A stretch of DNA of 6,739 bases from Candidatus Melainabacteria bacterium (GTDB taxonomy: Bacteria > Cyanobacteriota > Vampirovibrionia > LMEP-6097): NCBI GenBank assembly GCA_028817775.1, contig JAPPOW010000002.1, positions 1 through 6,739 on the forward strand, written 5' to 3'. The number at the start of each line of letters is the position of its first letter. Positions within the stretch are counted from its first letter, which is position 1. The notes beneath the pieces were generated by a model. That model was not told the DNA's origin. It did not search any database and saw nothing but the letters and a program-made list of their open reading frames with translations. Shown in pieces: positions 1 to 5,585 of this stretch. Position numbers and translations under genes: made by a program.

Positions 1-775
1 AATTTAGTAGTATTTGTGGTGCTAGTACAAAAGTTCTTTCGACTAATTCAAAACTATTCATTTCGACATTGGAGCTAACTATGGAAGAACGCTTAATTAG
101 GTAAAGAATTAGAGCAGCATTGAGAGGGTTAATTTTGAGCAGAAAATCTTCTTGTTTGTAAATGAGGATAGCCAATATTGGAATCAGTAAGACTATCATC
201 TCGGAGCCTAATAGAGCTACAAAGAACAAAGCTCCAGCAAGAGCAAATGAAATTGGATTTTTGCTGTATAGATTAATAGCTATCGCTGCAAGTCCAAGAC
301 TATGAGCTAGCATAAAGCCAGTGCCAGAGGTCAATAGATTCACTGCTTCGTGGTGTAGCGGGTGTACTGCCCATATTGCACAGATGCAAGCAGGTAATAT
401 ATCTCCCTTGATAAATTTTTTGATAATGAAGAAGACTAAGGCAGAATTGAGCAGATGTAGTAGGAAATTAAAGAAGAAGTGAAAATGCCATGGACTAGCT
501 CCCCAGAGTTTGTAACCAAGAGCAATGCCATATTGTTCTAATGGTCTGTATATAATAGTAGGAAAATCCGACCAAGCAGTATTAAAGCTACCAGAGTAAG
601 TATCCCAGAAAAATCGAAGACTGTGCCACAATCCTTGCTTGGCATGTTCATTATCAACAATTAGTTTTATATCATCGTAGCCAGTGAACTCAGAGCTTAA
701 ACTTGATGACCAAACGATTGCAGCAATTAGTAGTGGTAAGCCTAGGGCGACTTGTTGTTTAGTTAATTGCGGCAC
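1..775 (-). CDS. GT-C family (TMTC-like) membrane glycosyltransferase, paralogue 2; C-terminus beyond left edge
   Basis: Partial: 258 codons are visible from a GTG start at 773-775 to the window edge. The start is chosen because an in-frame TAG lies two codons upstream and AGGAG sits 6 bases before the GTG. The gene overlaps the end of the OPX gene by 17 bases, which suggests translational coupling. The protein has a first membrane segment at about residues 9-23, then TGYDD with an Asp pair at 34-35, YRPLE at 76-80, YKLWG at 88-92 and HPLHHEAVN at 138-146. Further hydrophobic segments lie around 98-118, 126-137, 153-168, 176-189 and 193-206. The early DD in the first outer loop, YRPL and HPLHxEAV are the pattern of TMTC/PMT-like GT-C enzymes, which move a sugar from a polyprenyl-phosphate donor onto an acceptor outside the inner membrane. 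It is a clear paralogue of the gene at 1429-3579: 52 of 101 residues are identical by hand count over residues 22-122. It lacks that protein's Lys/Ala-rich loop. Sugar and acceptor are unknown. Confidence 0.85.
   Translation of the reverse strand, partial: MPQLTKQQVALGLPLLIAAIVWSSSLSSEFTGYDDIKLIVDNEHAKQGLWHSLRFFWDTYSGSFNTAWSDFPTIIYRPLEQYGIALGYKLWGASPWHFHFFFNFLLHLLNSALVFFIIKKFIKGDILPACICAIWAVHPLHHEAVNLLTSGTGFMLAHSLGLAAIAINLYSKNPISFALAGALFFVALLGSEMIVLLIPILAILIYKQEDFLLKINPLNAALILYLIKRSSIVSSNVEMNSFELVERTFVLAPQILLN
500..686. repeat. Left copy of nucleotide-conserved blocks shared by the two GT-C genes
   Basis: Exact blocks at 500-519 (20 bp), 542-555 (14 bp) and 671-686 (16 bp) recur at 3286-3305, 3328-3341 and 3457-3472. 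The offset is a constant 2786 bases, so this stretch has had no net insertion or deletion. The blocks code for YKLWG, YRPL and TGYDD, conserved residues, so both shared ancestry and selection explain them. They are direct repeats. Confidence 0.8.
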
Positions 776-1466
776 TAACTACTCCTGAAATTACCCCAAT
801 TGTCGTTATTTGTAAGAGTTTGAGCATAAACATACCAGTCTGTTTGATCTTACTATGCGGTACCCAAATTAAATCACCTTCTTTGACAAGGTAGCTTTCT
901 TCACCGATACCTTCGTCATGAGCTTCAAAGACTTGTTCTGGGAAGTCAATGAACTGCTCTTCGCGACTACCATCAATTCGTTGCCTGATCAGTTTGACTT
1001 TGGTTTTGTTTGCTGTCATCTTGAAGCCTCCTGCTTTACCAATTGCATCATAGATTGTCTTGATATCACTGGTGGTATAGCTACCGGGCTTCTCTACTGC
1101 ACCAATAACAGTTACATTATTAGAGACCCTGTAGATGATTAACTCTACTTCAGTTTTACTATCAAGTTTTTCTTTGATCCTGTCAACGAGTTGAGAGTGG
1201 CTTAAGCCTTCGACTTTGATCTCACCTAGTTTTGGGATAGTAGCCTTGCCATTGGGTAAGACTGGTATTTTGTTATAAATATCTTTACCAGACTTGTCTT
1301 TGTAGATCACGGTCAACTCATTGTCAAGTTGAATTTGATAATGTGGCTCATCTGTGTGTGAGATTAGAGGTGCCTCAGCAAAGCTTGGCTGAAGCAGGCT
1401 GAGTGTAAGTGCAAGTATGATGAAGGTTTTACTTGGCAGCTTGCTTATTATATTCTCCTCTCTCAT
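759..1466 (-). CDS. Polysaccharide export (OPX/Wza-type) protein, Poly_export + SLBB domains
   Basis: A 235-aa protein if started at the ATG at 1464-1466; an in-frame TTG at 1485-1487 would add 7 residues but has no ribosome site. Residues 1-30 form a signal peptide: Lys at 9 and 13, hydrophobic core FIILALTLSLL, and a probable cut after PSFA. There is no lipobox Cys, unlike E. coli Wza. Residues about 43-115 match the polysaccharide export domain (LPNGKATIPKLGEIKVEGLS, then a helix and VELIIYR). Residues about 117-170 match an SLBB domain (VTVIGAVEKPGSY, AIGKAGGF). After EGDLIWVP comes a hydrophobic stretch at 213-234 that ends the protein. By family, it should form or contribute to a periplasm/outer-membrane conduit for exo- or capsular polysaccharide. 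It is short for the family (Wza is about 380 aa) because it seems to have a single SLBB domain. It overlaps the upstream GT-C gene by 38 bases and the downstream one by 17, so all three are probably co-transcribed. Family assignment is firm; the exported polymer is unknown. Confidence 0.9.
   Translation of the reverse strand: MREENIISKLPSKTFIILALTLSLLQPSFAEAPLISHTDEPHYQIQLDNELTVIYKDKSGKDIYNKIPVLPNGKATIPKLGEIKVEGLSHSQLVDRIKEKLDSKTEVELIIYRVSNNVTVIGAVEKPGSYTTSDIKTIYDAIGKAGGFKMTANKTKVKLIRQRIDGSREEQFIDFPEQVFEAHDEGIGEESYLVKEGDLIWVPHSKIKQTGMFMLKLLQITTIGVISGVVSAAIN
782..786 (-). promoter_or_regulatory. Ribosome binding site (AGGAG) for the GTG-started GT-C gene
   Basis: AGGAG on the minus strand lies 6 bases before the GTG at 773-775, inside the last codons of the OPX gene. 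It is the best-spaced Shine-Dalgarno sequence in the window and decides the start of the partial GT-C gene. Its position means ribosomes finishing the OPX gene pass directly over it, fitting coupled translation. Confidence 0.75.
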
Positions 1467-3579
1467 ATTTCTTGATGTATTGATCAAAGAATGGATTCTC
1501 GTGATATTTGAGAACGACTTTCTTCGCTAAAGTGTAAGCTTCGTCAAATTTTTTCTGCATCAAAGCTCCATGAAAAGCATAGACATGGAAGACTTGGGTG
1601 TTAGGGAATCTCCCTTTGAAGAGTGTGGCAAGTTCATATGATCGTGGATGTTTGATAAAGAACATACCATCCATCAAACCTTTGGCTAAGAAAGAATTAT
1701 TAACAGCATCCTTCTTCATGCTCTCTAAGAGCTGGTGAGCATAATCTTTATCATGAGGATACATGTGAATAAATAATTGCAAGTTAGTCTGGAAGTGTTC
1801 AGGATAGTAGAAGCGAGCTAGCCTAAAGTAATTCAGTGCATTTTTACCATCTTTGTTTTCAACTGCAGTGGTTGCATTGAAGAATAAACCTGAAGCAATC
1901 GTTTTGTTACCTCTATAGCCATATTTATTCTTGATGTAATGCTTAGGATCTTTGGCTTCAGCTAAATACTTTTCAATGACAGCTTTTTCATTGAGACGGT
2001 TAGCTAAACCAAACTCATTAAAGTCCTTAATTGCTTGTTTTCTCAATTTTTTGTTTGGCTTAAAGGTCTTAGTACCATGATCGTTATAGTATTGAATTAA
2101 TCTATAACGCCAGTTTTGTTTAGCACCAATATCATCAACGGAGTTCATGGCATGTGACCAGAAACGTTCACCATCATGCCAGTCCCAGCTCTTAACCCAA
2201 GCTCTTGCTCCTAGTGCAGAAATAACTAAGGTTAGGATGATCAACCAAAGATTTAGCTTGGACTTGCCGCGACTGAAAATATATTTGTCTAGGGCTGCAA
2301 TAATAGCCAGTACCATACCCATAGTAAAGAAATAAGTGTATCTATCTCTAGCTAAGCAGTAGAGAGGGATGATGTTGAGCGAAATGGAGATGCTGAAACC
2401 TGCAAAGAACATTGCACCACCAATGATACGGTCATGAATTAGGTATTTGCTATCTTGTCGAGTTAGGAAATAAACAATTCCAATACAGAATGCAAGTGCA
2501 ATCACAAAACACATTAAGTGGAAAGGGCTGTAAGCATTGTCAAGCCAAACATTGTGGTGTTCATCCATGCTCAGCTTTGCTGGAAAGAGGAATAATCTCA
2601 GGTAATGAAAGAAGATTTGCGGAGCAACCACAAAGAGTCTTTCAAAAAATTCACTAGAACTATGAGCTACCCATTCACCAGATTCAGAAACAATACTTGA
2701 GCGGTGAGCATAGTAGGCAAGGAAGGTTGTAATTGAGAAAAAGATTTTTGGTATTTCATAGCCATAAGATTTGTAATCACGTTTAAATATTGAGTTGAAA
2801 AATACAAAACTAAGAACAATCGGTGCAATTACTGTCATTTCTGAACCATGGTAAGAAACAAACTGGCAACACCAAGCAAAAATTATGAGAAGCAATCCCA
2901 TTGGTTTTGTTAGATCACGTACGTATAAATTGATCACAAAGGCAGTCATACAAAGTAAACTAGCCCAGAGGAAGCCAACCCCTGAGGTCAGCATATTTAC
3001 AGCTTCGTTATGCAGTGGATGCACCGTCCAGATCAAAACCACCACCAGTGGCACCCACCAAGAGATACGAGCTGATTCTAGTTCTGTAGTTTTAGTTTTG
3101 CTTTTGAACTTGGCTTTGGCTTTAGCTTTGCTAGTTCTAGGCTCCTCTTTAATTTCTTCTACAGGAACTGGCTCAGTACCAGAGCTACCAGTGCCAAGGA
3201 TTTTACTTAATACAAAGAACAAAATGATTGAGTTAAGTATGTGGAAGTTGAAGTTGACAAAGAGGTGATAAGCCCAAGCATTTGGTCCCCAGAGTTTGTA
3301 ACCAACTGCAGAACCAAACCACTCTAGTGGTCTGTATATAACAGTCGGGAAATTAGTCCAGCAAACATTATGGCTATCAGAAACAATATTCCAGTAGAAA
3401 TTAAGAGTATAAAGTAGGTCGTTGTGAACTTTGTCGTTATTGACAATTAGTTTGACATCATCGTAGCCAGTGTATTCATTAGTGATACTACTTGACCAAG
3501 CAAGGCCAGCCACTATCACTATCGCTAGTATTCTCCTACTTGTTTTTTCCCAATCTATTTTTTCTAGTAATTTATCCAT
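1429..3579 (-). CDS. GT-C family (TMTC-like) membrane glycosyltransferase with C-terminal helical/TPR-like repeats, paralogue 1
   Basis: A 716-aa multi-pass protein with an ATG start at 3577-3579; only a weak GAG-type ribosome site lies about 13 bases upstream. A membrane segment at about 16-30 is followed by TGYDD (Asp40-Asp41), YRPLE (82-86), YKLWG (94-98), HPLHNEAVN (187-195), a FPAKLSMDEHH loop (332-342) and RDRYTYFF (411-418). This order matches TMTC/PMT-like GT-C enzymes: an Asp pair in the first outer loop and an ERYLY-like motif late in the membrane domain. Known relatives transfer a sugar, mannose in animal TMTCs, from a dolichyl/polyprenyl phosphate. About ten membrane segments end near residue 458. 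Residues about 560-710 are soluble and helical, with at least two TPR-like units (560-595 and 665-692), probably outside the inner membrane and binding the acceptor. Residues 129-172 form a charged Lys/Ala-rich loop, predicted cytoplasmic, that the paralogue at 1-775 lacks. Donor sugar and acceptor cannot be read from sequence; glycan chain modification or protein O-glycosylation are both possible. Confidence 0.85.
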   Translation of the reverse strand: MDKLLEKIDWEKTSRRILAIVIVAGLAWSSSITNEYTGYDDVKLIVNNDKVHNDLLYTLNFYWNIVSDSHNVCWTNFPTVIYRPLEWFGSAVGYKLWGPNAWAYHLFVNFNFHILNSIILFFVLSKILGTGSSGTEPVPVEEIKEEPRTSKAKAKAKFKSKTKTTELESARISWWVPLVVVLIWTVHPLHNEAVNMLTSGVGFLWASLLCMTAFVINLYVRDLTKPMGLLLIIFAWCCQFVSYHGSEMTVIAPIVLSFVFFNSIFKRDYKSYGYEIPKIFFSITTFLAYYAHRSSIVSESGEWVAHSSSEFFERLFVVAPQIFFHYLRLFLFPAKLSMDEHHNVWLDNAYSPFHLMCFVIALAFCIGIVYFLTRQDSKYLIHDRIIGGAMFFAGFSISISLNIIPLYCLARDRYTYFFTMGMVLAIIAALDKYIFSRGKSKLNLWLIILTLVISALGARAWVKSWDWHDGERFWSHAMNSVDDIGAKQNWRYRLIQYYNDHGTKTFKPNKKLRKQAIKDFNEFGLANRLNEKAVIEKYLAEAKDPKHYIKNKYGYRGNKTIASGLFFNATTAVENKDGKNALNYFRLARFYYPEHFQTNLQLFIHMYPHDKDYAHQLLESMKKDAVNNSFLAKGLMDGMFFIKHPRSYELATLFKGRFPNTQVFHVYAFHGALMQKKFDEAYTLAKKVVLKYHENPFFDQYIKKYERGEYNKQAAK
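3109..3129 (-). repeat. Short in-frame 6-bp repeat encoding KAKAKAK
   Basis: Three and a half near-identical copies of a 6-base unit (AAAGCT/AAAGCC) encode residues 151-157 of the GT-C protein at 1429-3579. It sits within the 44-residue charged loop (residues 129-172, bases 3064-3195). It looks like a product of replication slippage, and the unit length keeps the frame. Confidence 0.7.
3286..3472. repeat. Right copy of nucleotide-conserved blocks shared by the two GT-C genes
   Basis: Partner of the blocks at 500-686 and in the same orientation. Exact matches are 3286-3305, 3328-3341 and 3457-3472. Sequence between the blocks has diverged considerably, so the duplication is not very recent. 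Confidence 0.8.
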
Positions 3580-3656
3580 TGTCTATATTTTTCTCATTCT
3601 ATATCATGCCCTTGGACTAGAGATTGTAGTTCCTGATATAAATAAGCGATGACGAA

Positions 3657-5276
3657 TTAGTCTCGATTTATTTTGACCGAGTCGATCAAGTTAATAACAC
3701 GTTCTGGCATACCCTTGGCAAAATAAGGCAGAGGCAGAGGAATACTGGGACCGTGACGATAGAAAGCTGTGACTCTAGCATCTCCTCCTTGAGAGCTAAT
3801 AGCTGCATCCGAACTGTAATTTGGCTTCTGGATAATTTCAACTAGCTCAGGTTTAGCTTTAATAGCGCGGCTGAAGTAATGATCAAAAGTTTTTTGATCT
3901 GAATAATTAGCAAATGCTTTGATGGTGATCCAATAAATTTCTTCACCATCGAGTGCTATTGCTCGATCAATAGTTTTATCAGCAGCAGAGCTCTGTTTAT
4001 TAGCTAGCTGGGCACCAGCAAGAAAGCCGTAGTAGAAAGCAACATTGGGACTAAGCTCAACTGCTCGTTTTAAATCTATGAGACTTTGGTCGATGCGGGT
4101 GTTGAGAGTTAGCGCTCCACGAGTGAAATGATAAAGAGAGTGATAGGGATCCCATTTGATAGCTTTATCAAGGGTACCTTTGTAGTAATGGTAATGTCCC
4201 ATTACGCTGCAAGAGAATAGAACTGTTGCAAATATATGGATAGCAATTCTGCTGAACTTTAGTGCAGGACCAGTCAGGCTTTGCTTTAACTCTTCCCATT
4301 TAAATTCAGGCATCAAGATTAGTGCTGCTAGAAAGTACTGATTATAAGTCACTAGTGGAGCATCAAAGAGTGAGATCACCAAGAGTGGTAGCAAGGCGTC
4401 CCTTGCATATTTGTAGACTAAGTAGAAAATCAAGACACAAAGCGCTAGACCTAGTAAACCTTGTTCAAACAAAAAATGAGTGAATAAATTATGACCGTGA
4501 CTTACTTGTTGATGAACCATTGCTCCGTGGATATCATCATGTGCTCTATATGGAGCAAAACTGATTGCAAAAACACCAAAACCATGACCAAAGAACGGCT
4601 TAGCTAACCAGCCATGCAGGCAGGATTGCCAGATATGCAATCTAGGTAAAAGTGAAATCTCTAGGAAGTGAATAACTCGATTAATAGATGCAAAAGAGAG
4701 AGCTAATATTATTGTTGCAATTAAAATTAGATACTGAGTTTTGAAGAAGCTTACTAGAGTAGAAAGGTAAGCTAGTATCACTGTGGTTTTTTTGCTGAAA
4801 ATTAAGGCGATGCCTGCAAGGGCTCTGCTTGCATAGCCGCTTATGTTTTTTTGATTGTAATAAAGAGCTAAGAATACTGGAAACCAAAGTATCAAGGCTC
4901 CTTGTTCAGAGAGAGCTAGCTGACGCAAGTCAAAGATATAAAGCAAGAGGAAAAATATTAGTACTAAGTTGCGTCTTTCTTTCTTTGCCTTGTTTTGCCA
5001 CCAAGGACTTAAGCTAAAGCCAATTAAGCTACTAATAATCAAAAAATGTTCAATACTAAATCTAAGTGCAGTTGAGAAAATAATTATGATTAGCAAAAAA
5101 AACCAGAATAAGTAATATTTGCTAACTCTATGTAAATTAAACAAGCAAAAGCCACTAAGAATAAGGTGGCCCCACCAAAAGGCTGCGCCTTGGGGTGATG
5201 CAAAAAGATATATAACTGAAAAAACCAGGCAGCTTAGGATGATATTCAGCACATTTCCATTATATAGTCGTGTCAT
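3657..5276 (-). CDS. O-antigen ligase/polymerase-like (Wzy_C family) membrane protein with TPR-like C-terminal tail
   Basis: A 539-aa protein with an ATG start at 5274-5276 and no evident ribosome site. Residues 1-320 are strongly hydrophobic, with about ten membrane segments. The large outer loop before the last segments carries the family signature: R212 and W216 in LPRLHIWQ, then FFGHGFGVF (228-236), then VSHGHNLFTHFLFEQGLLGL (258-277). An Arg and a His in this loop are the functionally important residues in WaaL-type ligases; R212 and H260/H262 are candidates here. These enzymes act at the periplasmic face on undecaprenyl-pyrophosphate-linked glycans, either polymerising them (Wzy), ligating them to lipid A-core (WaaL) or attaching them to proteins (PglL type). 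A further hydrophobic segment at about 343-360 is followed by a soluble tail with TPR-like units (about 377-411 and 413-444). A TPR-bearing tail is common in Wzy_C proteins and does not settle which of the three reactions applies. The gene lies 16 bases after the 95-aa gene and 77 bases before the GT-C gene. Confidence 0.85.
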   Translation of the reverse strand: MTRLYNGNVLNIILSCLVFSVIYLFASPQGAAFWWGHLILSGFCLFNLHRVSKYYLFWFFLLIIIIFSTALRFSIEHFLIISSLIGFSLSPWWQNKAKKERRNLVLIFFLLLYIFDLRQLALSEQGALILWFPVFLALYYNQKNISGYASRALAGIALIFSKKTTVILAYLSTLVSFFKTQYLILIATIILALSFASINRVIHFLEISLLPRLHIWQSCLHGWLAKPFFGHGFGVFAISFAPYRAHDDIHGAMVHQQVSHGHNLFTHFLFEQGLLGLALCVLIFYLVYKYARDALLPLLVISLFDAPLVTYNQYFLAALILMPEFKWEELKQSLTGPALKFSRIAIHIFATVLFSCSVMGHYHYYKGTLDKAIKWDPYHSLYHFTRGALTLNTRIDQSLIDLKRAVELSPNVAFYYGFLAGAQLANKQSSAADKTIDRAIALDGEEIYWITIKAFANYSDQKTFDHYFSRAIKAKPELVEIIQKPNYSSDAAISSQGGDARVTAFYRHGPSIPLPLPYFAKGMPERVINLIDSVKINRD

Positions 5277-5292
5277 ATTTGCTAGAGCAAGC

Positions 5293-5580
5293 CTAGGCTT
5301 TACCTAGATCAAGAAGATCTTTACGAGCATTGCTATTGCCTTGGGCAAGGTGATGGGCTTCAGTTTCTGCAATGCGCTTATGAGCTCTAAGGTTCATTAC
5401 TTGCATTAATTCTTGGGTCCCAAGTCCAGCTTGTTCAGCCTGAGTCTTGTCAATACCCTTTGCTTGTTTAGCAGCCGCTAAACTTTCATTTCTTGCTTGA
5501 TCTATGTTTAATTTATTTGCCTTCACCGTGACTATTAGTATAAAGTAATGAGCTGCTAGAAAGATATAAGCTATACTCAT
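5293..5580 (-). CDS. Small hypothetical protein with one N-terminal membrane segment (unrecognised)
   Basis: A 95-aa product with an ATG at 5578-5580 and TAG at 5293-5295. I do not recognise it. Residues 2-19 are hydrophobic (SIAYIFLAAHYFILIVTV), followed by Lys20, which suggests a single membrane anchor or an uncleaved signal. The remainder (21-95) is polar, rich in Ala, Gln and Lys, mostly predicted helical, with a break around KGID and GLG (41-54), and contains ETEAHH at 73-78. It precedes the ligase-like gene by 16 bases on the same strand and is probably the first gene of the glycan operon. Its start lies only 5 bases from the dnaG start on the opposite strand, and no ribosome site is visible, so the true start could be internal or the reading frame could be spurious. 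The coherent membrane-plus-helix composition argues for a real gene. Confidence 0.6.
   Translation of the reverse strand: MSIAYIFLAAHYFILIVTVKANKLNIDQARNESLAAAKQAKGIDKTQAEQAGLGTQELMQVMNLRAHKRIAETEAHHLAQGNSNARKDLLDLGKA
5517..5544 (+). promoter_or_regulatory. Possible dnaG promoter inside the 95-aa gene
   Basis: TTGCCT at 5517-5522 and TATAAA at 5539-5544 are separated by 16 bases and would start transcription around 5551, about 35 bases before the dnaG ATG. A competing -10-like TATACT at 5572-5577 has no good -35 partner and would give a nearly leaderless message. In AT-rich DNA such matches occur by chance, so this is only a candidate. Any dnaG promoter directly upstream must lie within the opposing gene because the two starts are 5 bases apart. 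Confidence 0.2.
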
Positions 5581-5585
5581 TAAAA

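Noticed and set aside
2885..3268. Plus-strand open frame of 127 codons, and similar shorter ones (918-1142, 2147-2335, 3470-3652, 4829-5017, 5119-5307)
   Set aside because: Each lies opposite a well-supported minus-strand gene, has no recognisable domain, and reads as antisense shadow of membrane-protein codons.
3614..3633. Hairpin in the 77-base gap between the ligase-like gene and the GT-C gene (GGAACTA / TAGTCC on the minus strand, 7-base loop, one bulge)
   Set aside because: The stem is short and bulged and no T-run follows on the minus strand, so it is not a convincing terminator; no good promoter pair was found in the gap either.
4681..4887. Minus-strand 68-codon frame inside the ligase-like gene
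   Set aside because: Same strand but another frame within a long gene with conserved motifs; composition is not protein-like.
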